From the NCBI GenBank assembly GCA_963785765.1, contig CAWAWM010000003.1, positions 186,001 to 250,000 on the forward strand: a stretch of 64,000 bases of DNA, written 5' to 3'. The stretch comes from DATBGO01 sp963785765 (GTDB lineage: Bacteria; Actinomycetota; Actinomycetes; Streptosporangiales; Streptosporangiaceae). Position numbers and translations under genes: made by a program. A model generated the notes under the pieces. It had not been told where the DNA came from and did not search any database. It saw only the letters and a list, made by a program, of their open reading frames with translations. Numbering within the stretch: the first letter of the stretch is position 1; each line of letters opens with the position of its first letter. Below are positions 1 to 7,735 of the stretch, one piece after another.

Positions 1-185
1 TGGACGACGTCCTTGCGCTCGCCGCTGCCCATCCGTTGCTGACCGCCGATCGTCATGGTCAGCTCGGCGCGCTCACCGGCCAGTTCCTTGATCTTGCTCT
101 CCAGCGCGGCCCGGTCCGGGCTGCCCGGCGCATAGCTCCTGATCGGCTCGTTCGCCGGGACAGGAACGTTGGTGACAGCATCCAT
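1..185 (-). CDS. pruA: L-glutamate gamma-semialdehyde dehydrogenase, N-terminal fragment
   Basis: Only the first 61 codons lie in the window; the gene runs off the left edge. The N-terminus reads MDAVTNVPVPANEPIRSY, then a stretch ending ELTMTIGG, which is how actinobacterial 1-pyrroline-5-carboxylate dehydrogenases begin. The family oxidises glutamate semialdehyde/P5C to glutamate with NAD, the second step of proline catabolism. The ATG at 185-183 is preceded by a GGGAGAT ribosome binding site. The catalytic Cys/Glu region is outside the window, so the assignment rests on the N-terminal signature alone. Confidence 0.8.
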   Translation of the reverse strand, partial: MDAVTNVPVPANEPIRSYAPGSPDRAALESKIKELAGERAELTMTIGGQQRMGSGERKDVV

Positions 186-275
186 CGCAAATCTCCCTGC
201 GCTACCTGGCTTGAACGGCGGTCAACCCATCGTCGCATGAGTCGCGGATGGTCGGTTCATCCGGCTGTCGGCCAG

Positions 276-773
276 CTAGGGATACCCCTGACGGCGGAGT
301 TCCTGGGTCGCGTACCACATCAGCTCGTTTCCCTCGGCACTGTCGACCGCGAATTGAGCGTCGTCGTCGCCCGTGTCAGCGGCGGGCAGTGCCTCGACCG
401 CAGCCCGGATATCCGCCGTGGCGACGGGATCGTCGATATGCCCGGAAACCACCGCGCTGACCGGGACGACGATGCCGATCTTGACCAGCGATGGCTCGTC
501 GAAGCCGCCGACCTCGGCGACAAACTTGTCGGCCACGTCCGCAGCGATCACCACCCGGCGCGGCGGCGCCTCAGGATCGGCCCGGAGCAGCCGGAGCGAG
601 TCCTTGGCCGCCTGCGTCATGGCGGCGTACTCGAGTTCCTCGAGATCCCCGCTTGAGTACCACTCACGCAACGCGGCTGTGACCGCGTAGCCACGCACCG
701 GAGCCGGGCCGATCTGGCCGTCGTGGAACAGCGCGGCCATCGTTGACAGCGTGGCGGGCAGGTAGACGCGCAT
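276..773 (-). CDS. DUF6912 family protein
   Basis: A 165-residue actinobacterial protein of unknown function. Family marks visible are the start MRVYLPATL, a central ALREWY...LEELEYAAM block and a PPRRVVIAADV segment. The frame is open further upstream, but family proteins begin at MRVY, so the ATG at 773 is chosen. It looks soluble: no signal peptide, membrane helix or catalytic motif is visible. It is acidic toward the C-terminus (a DTGDDDAQF stretch). It lies between pruA and vsr on the same strand with gaps of 90 and 31 bp. Function cannot be inferred. Confidence 0.75.
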   Translation of the reverse strand: MRVYLPATLSTMAALFHDGQIGPAPVRGYAVTAALREWYSSGDLEELEYAAMTQAAKDSLRLLRADPEAPPRRVVIAADVADKFVAEVGGFDEPSLVKIGIVVPVSAVVSGHIDDPVATADIRAAVEALPAADTGDDDAQFAVDSAEGNELMWYATQELRRQGYP

Positions 774-804
774 GGCTCGGCTCCCCAGCGACGGGCGAGA
801 GTGA

Positions 805-1341
805 TCACGAGTGTGCCAGTCCTGGCGGCGCGCGGCCGGGTAATCGCCTACCACAGCCCGGATCTGCCACCTCTAACCGCTCAGGCACTCGCTGGCCGTT
901 GGCCGTTCGCGGTCGCCCCGGCGCCTGGCTGAGCGCGTCGATCACGCTGGCCACGGCCGCGTCCAACGACTCGTGTTCCCACACCCGTACGACCGCCCAG
1001 CCCGCCGCCGCGAGCGCCGCATCAGCGAGCCTGTCCCGCTCGGCGTTCCTGCGTAGCTTGGGTTCCCAGTACCAGACGTTGACGGCCGGCCGGGAGCCGT
1101 GCTGAGGGCAGCCATGCCAGAAGCAGCCGTCGACGAAGACCGCGACCTTGCGGGCCGTGAACGCGATGTCCGGCCGCACCCTCGCCCCGCCCGCCAGATC
1201 AAGCCGGTAGTCCTTGCGGTAGCGGTAGCCCTGGCCGTGCAGCGCACGCCGCAGCGCCAGTTCAGGCTTGGTGTCTTTGCGGCGGTTGGCGCGCATGTTG
1301 GCTGAGCGTCCGACGCTGGAGGACCGTGGATAGTCGGCCAC
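805..1341 (-). CDS. vsr: Very short patch repair endonuclease (Vsr family)
   Basis: 178 residues. Family motifs in order: NMRANRRKDTKPELALRR (about residues 15-32), the VRPDIAF catalytic-Asp strand (about 57), the DGCFWHGCPQHG zinc/active-site block (about 70-82), and GWAVVRVWEHE near the end. Vsr enzymes nick beside T:G mismatches that arise by deamination of 5-methylcytosine. The start is the GTG at 1341, because TACCCT lies 7 nt upstream (leaderless pattern) and because codons further upstream would translate a tandem-repeat array. No cytosine methyltransferase is visible nearby, so the partner activity is unknown. Confidence 0.85.
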   Translation of the reverse strand: MADYPRSSSVGRSANMRANRRKDTKPELALRRALHGQGYRYRKDYRLDLAGGARVRPDIAFTARKVAVFVDGCFWHGCPQHGSRPAVNVWYWEPKLRRNAERDRLADAALAAAGWAVVRVWEHESLDAAVASVIDALSQAPGRPRTANGQRVPERLEVADPGCGRRLPGRAPPGLAHS

Positions 1342-1348
1342 AGCGGCA

Positions 1349-1354
1349 AGGGTA
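1349..1354 (-). promoter_or_regulatory. Putative leaderless -10 box of vsr
   Basis: TACCCT followed by 7 nt and then the GTG of vsr; no Shine-Dalgarno sequence is present. See the window-wide leaderless finding. Confidence 0.5.
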
Positions 1355-1362
1355 GGGCAATC

Positions 1363-1470
1363 CCCGGCCCCGCACACCCGGGCCCCGCACACCCGGGCCC
1401 GCACACCCAGGCCCCGCACACGCGGGCCCCGCACACCCGGGCCCCGCACACCCGGGCCCGCGCACCCGGT
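1363..1470. repeat. Tandem repeat array, about 16-17 bp unit
   Basis: About six imperfect copies of a unit resembling CCCGGGCCCCGCACA fill the spacer between the HAD hydrolase stop and the vsr start. The copies vary by a few substitutions and small length changes. The array is CG-rich and contains CCCGGG palindromes. No gene is visible in it. It belongs to the set of locus-specific minisatellite-like arrays found through the window. Confidence 0.85.
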
Positions 1471-1476
1471 CACTGG

Positions 1477-2208
1477 TCAGGCCAGCTGGATCCCCAGCAG
1501 CTCGCCGAGCCGCTCGGCAGTCCGGCTCGGCTCGCGATGATGCACACCCACCAGGCCGACCGCCTCGGCCGCCAGCACATTGGCTTCGATGTCGTCGATG
1601 AACACGCATTCCTCGGGCTCCAGACCGAGCAACGCGGCAGCGTGCCTGAAGATCTCCTCCTCGGGCTTGCGCATGCCAACCTCGGATGAGATCACGACGA
1701 CGTCAAACATCTCAGGGAACAGATCGCGGGGATAGCCGGTGCCGCCCCAGGAGTTCGAAAGCAGAGCCGTGCGCACCCCGGCCTTGCGCAGCGCGCGCAT
1801 CAGCTCCCGCATCGCCGATTCCATGATCGATCCGGCGAACATCCTGTTCAGCAGTCCGGTTGCGACTACGGGCTGCCCGTCGAACCGGACCAGCCGGTCC
1901 GCGAGCAGTCGCTCAAACTCCTCGTGCTCGCACTCGCCACGCTCCAGCGCGTGCACCGGGCTGGTATCACCGACCTCGCCATAGGCCTGCTTCAGCCACG
2001 GCCTGATCACGGCCGAGAAACTCGCCCGGTCGATACCGTCCGCGTCCAGCCAGGTGTTCATCGCCTCCGCGATGGGGTTCGTCATGACCCCGCCCCAGTC
2101 GGTGATCACGCCCCGCAGCCGTGGACCAGCGTCGGCGCGGTCCTCCTGCTGGCTCACCGAGGGTTCCTGCAGGCTCACCGGCGACGCAGTTCCGTTGTTT
2201 TCAGGCAC
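1477..2208 (-). CDS. HAD-superfamily hydrolase (HAD-IA type)
   Basis: 243 residues from the chosen start. The HAD motifs are visible in order: motif I ITDWGGVM (nucleophile Asp), motif II LLSNSW, motif III Lys in GMRKPEEEIF, motif IV FIDDIEAN. The second acidic residue of motif I (DxD) is replaced by Gly, as in the DxGGV subgroup of HAD-IA proteins often annotated as phosphatase-like or epoxide-hydrolase-N-like. The substrate is unknown. The frame is open up to a TTG at 2265, but the GTG at 2208 has a TACGAT box 6 nt upstream, so 2208 is chosen. No operon partner. Confidence 0.8.
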   Translation of the reverse strand: MPENNGTASPVSLQEPSVSQQEDRADAGPRLRGVITDWGGVMTNPIAEAMNTWLDADGIDRASFSAVIRPWLKQAYGEVGDTSPVHALERGECEHEEFERLLADRLVRFDGQPVVATGLLNRMFAGSIMESAMRELMRALRKAGVRTALLSNSWGGTGYPRDLFPEMFDVVVISSEVGMRKPEEEIFRHAAALLGLEPEECVFIDDIEANVLAAEAVGLVGVHHREPSRTAERLGELLGIQLA

Positions 2209-2214
2209 ACATCG

Positions 2215-2220
2215 ATCGTA
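2215..2220 (-). promoter_or_regulatory. Putative leaderless -10 box of the HAD gene
   Basis: TACGAT, 6 nt upstream of the GTG at 2208. It overlaps the ATCGATCG palindrome of the spacer. Confidence 0.45.
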
Positions 2221-2314
2221 AATGACCTCGGGCAGCCGCAGCGTTGCGTAGGTCCGCGGTCGCAAGGGATGGCCGCAGACCCGCCGGTTCGCGTCTGGGC
2301 TTCACACTTCCTAA

Positions 2315-2352
2315 CGGATATCCACAAGCTGATCGGATATCCACAAGCTGAT
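2315..2352. repeat. Perfect 19-bp tandem duplication
   Basis: Two adjacent identical 19-bp copies (CGGATATCCACAAGCTGAT), each containing GATATC, lie in an AT-richer spacer between the HAD gene and the DUF222-HNH gene. This base composition is unusual for the window. They could be a duplicated protein-binding site; the protein is unknown. Confidence 0.85.
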
Positions 2353-2380
2353 CGAACCATAAGCAACATGTCAATATCAA

Positions 2381-2396
2381 TCGATAACGTTATCGA
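2381..2396. promoter_or_regulatory. 16-bp perfect palindrome (operator-like)
   Basis: TCGATAACGTTATCGA is a perfect inverted repeat 49 bp upstream of the GTG of the DUF222-HNH gene and just downstream of the 19-bp duplication. A central ACGT with AT-rich arms resembles operators of dimeric helix-turn-helix repressors (LacI-like), but no such regulator is adjacent. The role is inferred. Confidence 0.5.
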
Positions 2397-2444
2397 AGTA
2401 CGAGCTTGAGCAGCAGATCCCTGAGTAACCGAAGGGAGGGATAG

Positions 2445-4568
2445 GTGGCCGTCAGTCCCGCAGAACCAGAGCCAGCAAAGCCGGAGCCAGAGGACTGTCC
2501 GACACCCCACAGCGATCCGACCCCGCACCAGGATTCGACACAGGACCGCGAGCCGACCCCACAGACCGATCCGACCCAGGACCGCGATCCGACCCCGCAC
2601 CGCGAGCCGACCCCGCACCAGGATTCGACACGGGACACCGATCCGACCCCGCACCAGGCTTCGACACGGGACACCGATCCGACCCCGCACCAGGCTTCGA
2701 CACAGGACAGCGATCCGACACCCCAGACCGATCCGACACCCCAGACCGAGGAGTTAAGCGGCAAGACGTTCGACCGTGGCGTCTGCGCACCCGAGGCACT
2801 CGCGGCCGGCTTCACGCACCGCGATCCTGATCCCAGTGGCGCCGGGTTCGCCGCGGGCGGGGCCGCGGACGCCATGGTTCCCGGCGTGACCCTGGCGGGT
2901 CTCAACGAGCAGGCCTGGGCCGCTGGGCTCGGCGCCCTTGACGATGACGAGCTGGCCGGCGTGCTGTGCGCGTGGCGGCGGCTGTCCTCGTGGGCGGCAG
3001 CCGGTGAGGCGGCCGCGGTCACCGAGTTCGCCCGCCGCAGGACCGCCGCGGGACCGCGCGCCATTGAGCACCTGGACGACGAGATCGCTGCGCTGCTGAT
3101 CTTGACCGGCCGGTCCGCTTCAAGGCTGACTGGCATCGCAAGCTCCCTGGCCCGGCTGCCCCAGACCGCCGCGGCCCTGAAGACCGGCCAGCTCGACTGG
3201 CCGCGGGCAGTCGTGATCGCCGACGAGACCTGCTGCCTGAGTGATGCCGAAGCGGCCGCGGTGGAAGAGCGGATCTTGCCCGCCGCGCCTGGTCAGACGA
3301 CCGGGCAACTGCGGGCCGCCGTCCGCCGCGCAATGCTGGCCATCGACGCTGAAGCTGCCATCAAGCGGCGTAAGAAGGCGGAGAAGGACGCCAGGGTGGA
3401 GACCTGGAACGAGGCCGCAGGCACGAGTGCGCTGGCCGGGCGAGACCTGCCGCCGGCCCACGTGATCGCGGCGGATCAGCACCTTGACGCGCTAGCCCGG
3501 TGGCTGAAAGCCCAGGGCGACGAGGGCACACTGGATCAGTTGCGCGCCAAGGTCTACATCGCCTTGCTCACCGGCCAGCGCCCCGAAGCCCTTCTCCCGG
3601 CGGGGAGGTCAGCTGCCTCCGGTTCCGGCGCCAACCTTGACTGGCCGACGGGGCTGTGCGGCTCGGTGAATCTGACCATGCCCTTGAGTACCTGGCTGGG
3701 CCTGAGCACCGAGCCAGGCGAGGCCGCCGGGCTTGGCACCCTGGACGCCGACGTCTGCCGCGATCTCGCCGCAGCTCTGGCCAGCAATCCGGGCTCACGC
3801 TGGTGCCTAACCCTGACCGACCCAGAGGGGCGTGCCGCCGCCCATGGTTGCGCCAGATCCGGCCCCGGATCTCCGGGTAATGGACCGTCCGGCACCGACC
3901 CGGGACCACCCGACACCGGCCCGCCCAACCCAGAACCGCCCGACACCGGACCACCCGACACCGGCCAGCCTGGTCCGGGCCGACCCGACACCGGACCACC
4001 CGGCAGCGGCCCGCCTAGTCCCGGCCGACCCGTCACCGGACCACCCGACACCGGACCACCCGACACCGGCCCGCCTGGTCCCGGCCGACCCGACAGCAAG
4101 CCGCCCGGGAGCAGACCGACCGGCTCCGAACCATCCGCCAGCGAACCATCCGGCGGCGAATCCCCAGATACCGGACCGCTCCGAACCGGACTACCTGGCC
4201 GGGACGCGGGCTCCTGGCTCGCCGGCATCCAACTGGCCAGCCTAGAAAGGGGGACCTGTACCCACCCCCGCGAAACCACCGCCTACCGGCCTTCCCCGGC
4301 GCTCCGTCACTTGATCAACATCCGCGACCGGACCTGCTTCTTCCCGCCCTGCCGACAGCAGGCTGTCAAATGCGACCAGGACCACACCGTGCCGTTCGAG
4401 CAGGGCGGACGAACTTGCGAGTGCGACCTCGGGCCCGGTTGCCGCCGGCACCATCAGGCCAAGCAGGCCCCCGGCTGGCACGTTGACCAGACCGAGCCTG
4501 GGTCCTTCACCTGGACCCTCCCGAGCGGCCGTAGGCTCACCGCCGTCCCAGGCCGCTACCCCGCCTGA
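2445..4568 (+). CDS. DUF222 / HNH endonuclease domain protein (13E12-type repeat family)
   Basis: 707 residues. Order: a low-complexity N-terminus (about 19-100) of DPTPHQDST-like repeats; the DUF222 helical domain (about 150-460) beginning near EQAWAAGL; a Pro/Gly-rich insertion (about 474-582) of DTGPP-like repeats; then an HNH domain (about 620-690) with CFFPPC, the DHTVPFEQGG core and RRHHQAKQ. The family is multicopy in actinobacteria and thought to carry HNH nuclease activity; its biological role is unsettled. The GTG start has a GGGAGGG ribosome binding site 4 nt upstream. Both repeat blocks are absent from typical members and enlarge the protein by roughly 190 residues. Confidence 0.85.
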   Translation: MAVSPAEPEPAKPEPEDCPTPHSDPTPHQDSTQDREPTPQTDPTQDRDPTPHREPTPHQDSTRDTDPTPHQASTRDTDPTPHQASTQDSDPTPQTDPTPQTEELSGKTFDRGVCAPEALAAGFTHRDPDPSGAGFAAGGAADAMVPGVTLAGLNEQAWAAGLGALDDDELAGVLCAWRRLSSWAAAGEAAAVTEFARRRTAAGPRAIEHLDDEIAALLILTGRSASRLTGIASSLARLPQTAAALKTGQLDWPRAVVIADETCCLSDAEAAAVEERILPAAPGQTTGQLRAAVRRAMLAIDAEAAIKRRKKAEKDARVETWNEAAGTSALAGRDLPPAHVIAADQHLDALARWLKAQGDEGTLDQLRAKVYIALLTGQRPEALLPAGRSAASGSGANLDWPTGLCGSVNLTMPLSTWLGLSTEPGEAAGLGTLDADVCRDLAAALASNPGSRWCLTLTDPEGRAAAHGCARSGPGSPGNGPSGTDPGPPDTGPPNPEPPDTGPPDTGQPGPGRPDTGPPGSGPPSPGRPVTGPPDTGPPDTGPPGPGRPDSKPPGSRPTGSEPSASEPSGGESPDTGPLRTGLPGRDAGSWLAGIQLASLERGTCTHPRETTAYRPSPALRHLINIRDRTCFFPPCRQQAVKCDQDHTVPFEQGGRTCECDLGPGCRRHHQAKQAPGWHVDQTEPGSFTWTLPSGRRLTAVPGRYPA
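2500..2745 (+). repeat. Coding repeat array, DPTPHQDST-like
   Basis: Imperfect in-frame repeats built from CCGACCCCGCACCAG-like and TCGACACGGGACACCGAT-like blocks encode the Thr/Pro/Asp-rich N-terminus of the DUF222-HNH protein. The translated pattern alternates DPTPH and xST(Q/R)D. Confidence 0.8.
3880..4180 (+). repeat. Coding repeat array, DTGPP-like
   Basis: In-frame units encoding PDTGP, PGPGR and PGSGP separate DUF222 from the HNH domain of the same protein. The array is open in several frames on both strands, which produces spurious ORFs. Confidence 0.8.
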
Positions 4569-4642
4569 ATTGCCCGGCCCGCTGGCCAGCCACCGACTCC
4601 CGCTTCCACCGGAAAGCAACACTAGCTATGGCAGAAATATCT

Positions 4643-4665
4643 GTTACTCTGATTACACTAGTAAC
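4643..4665. promoter_or_regulatory. Inverted repeat in the promoter of the 4680 gene
   Basis: GTTACT (4643-4648) and AGTAAC (4660-4665) form a 6-bp inverted repeat with an 11-bp spacer, in a locally AT-rich stretch. GGAGG at 4669-4673 is the ribosome binding site for the ATG at 4680. The downstream protein has a ribbon-helix-helix-like C-terminus, so autoregulation is plausible but inferred. Confidence 0.4.
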
Positions 4666-4679
4666 TATGGAGGTCGACC

Positions 4680-5246
4680 ATGGAGCGGGCCGCGCTGGAC
4701 CACATCCGGCAAAAGATCGAGGAAGAGCTGAAGAAACAATTTCCTGGAAGCGCCGTAGAGCGGGTCGCGGTCCTGCAGTACGGCGACGATCCACAGATCG
4801 AGCCTGGCGATCTGGCCGTCCGGGTATCTATCGAAGCGCCGGAGGGCGAGGAGGCCCAAGAGCAGGCTCTGGACGAATTCCATAAAGCCCACCGTGCGGC
4901 GATCGAACAGTTCAGGAAAGATCTCTCAGCCAGGATTCCTGAGGCCACCCGGCTGGAGTTCCTGGCCGGCGAAGAGCCCAAAGGCGGCCGCAGCCCGCGG
5001 ATCGTGCTGGCCCAGGCTCGCCATGATTTGGAGGCGCGCGCGCTCGCGGGCGGCGACCTCACCCCGGTGATGACCCGGCTCGGGCCAGTAGATCTGGAAA
5101 CCCTGGACGTGCTCATCACGGCCGGCATCGCACCCAATCGCGCCGAGGCGGTGCGCTGGACCTTAGCCCGGATCCGCGAGCGCCCTGCTTATACAAAGCT
5201 CATCGAGCGGGTCCGCGAACTCGAAGAGCTCAAGGCTCAGTTCTAA
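4680..5246 (+). CDS. Hypothetical protein with ribbon-helix-helix-like C-terminus
   Basis: 188 residues with a good ATG and GGAGG site. The N-terminal two thirds are charged and helical (KIEEELKKQF, EGEEAQEQALDEFHKAHRAAIEQF) and could form a coiled coil. The C-terminal part, LETLDVLITAGIAPNRAEAVRWTLARIRERP, resembles the helix-turn-helix half of an RHH DNA-binding fold (LxxLVxxGxxxNRSEAIR type). I do not recognise the family. It stands alone between the HNH gene and an SDR gene and carries an inverted repeat in its own promoter, so a small DNA-binding or partner protein is the best guess. Confidence 0.65.
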   Translation: MERAALDHIRQKIEEELKKQFPGSAVERVAVLQYGDDPQIEPGDLAVRVSIEAPEGEEAQEQALDEFHKAHRAAIEQFRKDLSARIPEATRLEFLAGEEPKGGRSPRIVLAQARHDLEARALAGGDLTPVMTRLGPVDLETLDVLITAGIAPNRAEAVRWTLARIRERPAYTKLIERVRELEELKAQF

Positions 5247-5451
5247 CCCCGGTGAACCTCCTCGGCCGATGGAGCCGATGAACGCCGGCAGAGTCGGGGA
5301 GTCGGCGGCGTCGGCGGAGCCGATGGACCTGTCCCGCCGGACACGAAGGTCGGCCCATGTCCCGTGTGCACCGAGGCATCGCCACTGCGGTCGCCTGCCC
5401 GACCGCCGGCCGTGAACGGCGCCCCGGCGTGCGGCTGGCAGAATCTCACCC

Positions 5452-6204
5452 ATGCAGCCCACAGCCGTAGTCACCGGCGCAAGCATCGGTATCGGAGCAG
5501 CGACGGCCGTCAAACTGGCCGAGGCCGGTTACCACGTCGTGCTGGCGGCCCGCCGAGCTGACCATCTGGATGCGGTGGCCGCGCGGATTCGCGAAGGTGG
5601 CGGAGCAGCGACAACTCATCAGCTCGACGTGACCGACCGGGCCGCCATCGACAGCTTCGCCGACTCCTTGGAACGCTGCGACGTCCTGGTCAGCAACGCT
5701 GGCGGCGCCATCGGCATGGATTCCGTGGCCGACTCCGCCCCCGATGACTGGCTGACCATGTATGAGGTCAATGTCCTCGGAACGCTCCACGTCACTCAGG
5801 CACTGCTGCCCAAGCTCGTGGCGTCTGGCGCGGGCACGATCGTGGTGATGGGATCGACCGCCGGGTTCGTCGCGTATGAGGGCGGCGGCGGCTACGTGGC
5901 CGCCAAGCACGCGGAGCACGGACTCGCCGGGACGCTGCGCCTCGAACTGCTGGGCCAGCCGGTCCGCGTCATCGAGATCGCGCCCGGAATGGTCAAGACC
6001 GAGGAGTTCTCCCTCAACCGATTTCGTGGCGACGCGGCCAAGGCCGAGGCGGTGTACGCGGGCGTCGCCAGACCGCTCACCGCTGACGACGTCGCAGACG
6101 CCGTGGTGTGGGCAGTGACCAGGCCCTCGCACGTGAACGTCGACCTGATGGTCCTCCGCCCGCTGGCCCAGGCGGCCCAGCACCGGGTGCATAGGGAGCC
6201 GTAG
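5452..6204 (+). CDS. SDR-family NAD(P)-dependent oxidoreductase
   Basis: 250 residues, the usual length of a classical short-chain dehydrogenase. The glycine-rich cofactor motif (VTGASIGIGAATA) is at residues 7-19, the structural NAG motif is in LVSNAGGAIG, catalytic Ser is in VMGSTAG, and Tyr/Lys are replaced in position by GGYVAAKHA (YxxxK; here Y-V-A-A-K), which is intact. ARRADH after beta-2 suggests NADP preference. The C-terminus HVNVDLMVLRPLAQ is typical of the serine/3-hydroxy acid dehydrogenase (YdfG-like) subgroup. The substrate is not fixed. It stands alone, and no Shine-Dalgarno sequence is obvious. Confidence 0.85.
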   Translation: MQPTAVVTGASIGIGAATAVKLAEAGYHVVLAARRADHLDAVAARIREGGGAATTHQLDVTDRAAIDSFADSLERCDVLVSNAGGAIGMDSVADSAPDDWLTMYEVNVLGTLHVTQALLPKLVASGAGTIVVMGSTAGFVAYEGGGGYVAAKHAEHGLAGTLRLELLGQPVRVIEIAPGMVKTEEFSLNRFRGDAAKAEAVYAGVARPLTADDVADAVVWAVTRPSHVNVDLMVLRPLAQAAQHRVHREP

Positions 6205-6295
6205 CAGGTCCACGACGTCGAGATGACCGGTTCGGCTACGACTCCTAGGTGAGCGACCTCGACTGAGGCGCCAGCCGACCACAGAGGAGAAATCA

Positions 6296-6658
6296 GTGAA
6301 GTACCTCCTGATGATCTACCAGAACCCCGCCACCTGGCAGACGCTGCCCGAGAGCACGAGACAGGACCTGATGTCCGAAGCGGGGACCATCGTCAAGGAG
6401 CTCGTCGAGTCCGGCGAATGGGTAAGCGGCGAGGGACTCGCCGACTCCGCTACCGCCAAATCGGTCCGCGTGCGCGACGGCATCCCCGCGGTGACCGATG
6501 GTCCCTTCGCTGAGGCCAAGGAACAGGTCGTCGGCTACTGCATCGTCGACTGCGACAGCATGGACCGGGCGGTCGAAATAGCTACCCGCTGGCCAGACGC
6601 GCGGTGGTGGGGCATGGAGGTACGGCCGATCCTGAGTCCCGACGGCGAAGAGATGTGA
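6296..6658 (+). CDS. YCII-related (DGPF domain) protein
   Basis: 120 residues, with the family start MKYLLMIYQ, the hallmark VTDGPFAEAKE motif (about residues 63-73) and the C-terminal METRP-type end (GMEVRPIL). These small ferredoxin-fold proteins often accompany ECF sigma factors or SDRs in actinomycetes; a reaction is not established for most. The GTG start is chosen because GAGGAG lies 5 nt upstream and the family starts at this residue. It follows the SDR gene by 91 bp on the same strand and may be co-transcribed with it. Confidence 0.85.
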   Translation: MKYLLMIYQNPATWQTLPESTRQDLMSEAGTIVKELVESGEWVSGEGLADSATAKSVRVRDGIPAVTDGPFAEAKEQVVGYCIVDCDSMDRAVEIATRWPDARWWGMEVRPILSPDGEEM

Positions 6659-6679
6659 GACCTCCGCAGGCCGCAGGCC

Positions 6680-7735
6680 TCACCCCGTCTGCGTGATCTT
6701 GCTCAGGCCACGCGGGCGGTCGGGGTCAATTCCCAGCCGCAGGGAGAGTGCCTCGGTAAGTAGCTGACCGGGCACGATAAGCCCGATGGGGGCGAGCCAT
6801 TCGGGTAGCCGCGGGCCGGGTAGCGCGCGCGTACATGCCGTGGCCAGGCGGTCACCGCCGCCGATGCCGTATGCCCGCGCCCCGGCCCCGGTCACCCGGC
6901 GGGCCAGGTCAACGGACCCATCGAGCGTCGGCCCGGTGTCGGCAGCCAGGATGATCGCCGGGGTATCGGCGTCCACCACCGCGATCGGGCCGTGCAGCAG
7001 GTCCGCGTAGGACAGCCCCATCGCGTGCAGGTAACAGGCCTCTTTGAGCTTCAGCGCTAGCTCGAGCGCCGCTGAGTAGGCCAGACCGCGGCCGGAAACC
7101 ACCACGCCCTGGACCCCGGCCAGCTCCGCCACCATCGCGTCCAGGTCAGCCGAACGGCCAGCAGGGTCCGCCAGCATCGCCTGCACCTCGGCCGGCACGG
7201 CCTGGAGTTCCCGCGGGTCAAGCTCGGCGCCCAGGCCGATCGCGAGCACGGCCAGCGCGGCCAGCTGCGTCGTGAACGTCTTCGTGGCCGGTACGGCGCG
7301 CTCCCCGCCAGCCTCGGTGAGGAACGCGACCTCGGCGGCCCCGGCCAGCGCTGAACCTGCGCCGTTGGTAATCGCCAGAGTCCTGGCGCCGCAATCACGC
7401 GCCCAGGCCAGCGACTCGACAATTTCCTCGGTCTGGCCGGACTGTGAGAGCGCGACGGCCAGCACACCGGACAGATCAAGCCGGCTCCGGTACGTCGTCG
7501 CGATCGAGGGCTGCGCCAGCGTGGTCAGCCGGCCGCCGAACGCCTGGATCAGGTAGCTGCCATATACCGCGGCATTGTCAGAGGTGCCCCGCGCGATGAA
7601 CAGGACCTGGCGGGTCTGTCGGGCCAGGCTCGCCACCTCGCCGGTGCGCGGCAGCAGCGCATCGATCGTCGCCTGCAGCGCGGCTGGCTGCTCGGCGATC
7701 TCCAGTCCCATGTGAGTGCGGACCGGTTCGCTCAC
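6680..7735 (-). CDS. SIS-domain sugar isomerase (GlmS C-terminal/NagB-II-like)
   Basis: 351 residues with two SIS domains (about 30-170 and 200-335) and no glutaminase domain. Phosphosugar-binding signatures are ARGTSDNAA, the SQSGQTEE serine loop, and ELALKLKEACYLHAMGLSYADLLHGP, which matches the GlmS/AgaS isomerase region. The ATG overlaps the nagA stop by 4 bp, so the pair is translationally coupled. Next to NagA the likely job is glucosamine-6-phosphate deamination to fructose-6-phosphate (NagB-II type), completing GlcNAc catabolism. The context supports this over GlmS-type synthesis, but the substrate is inferred. Confidence 0.8.
   Translation of the reverse strand: MSEPVRTHMGLEIAEQPAALQATIDALLPRTGEVASLARQTRQVLFIARGTSDNAAVYGSYLIQAFGGRLTTLAQPSIATTYRSRLDLSGVLAVALSQSGQTEEIVESLAWARDCGARTLAITNGAGSALAGAAEVAFLTEAGGERAVPATKTFTTQLAALAVLAIGLGAELDPRELQAVPAEVQAMLADPAGRSADLDAMVAELAGVQGVVVSGRGLAYSAALELALKLKEACYLHAMGLSYADLLHGPIAVVDADTPAIILAADTGPTLDGSVDLARRVTGAGARAYGIGGGDRLATACTRALPGPRLPEWLAPIGLIVPGQLLTEALSLRLGIDPDRPRGLSKITQTG

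Noticed and set aside
2381..2396. LacI-family operator with a resident regulator
   Set aside because: The palindrome is LacI-like in form, but no LacI-type gene lies in the window, so the regulator is left open.
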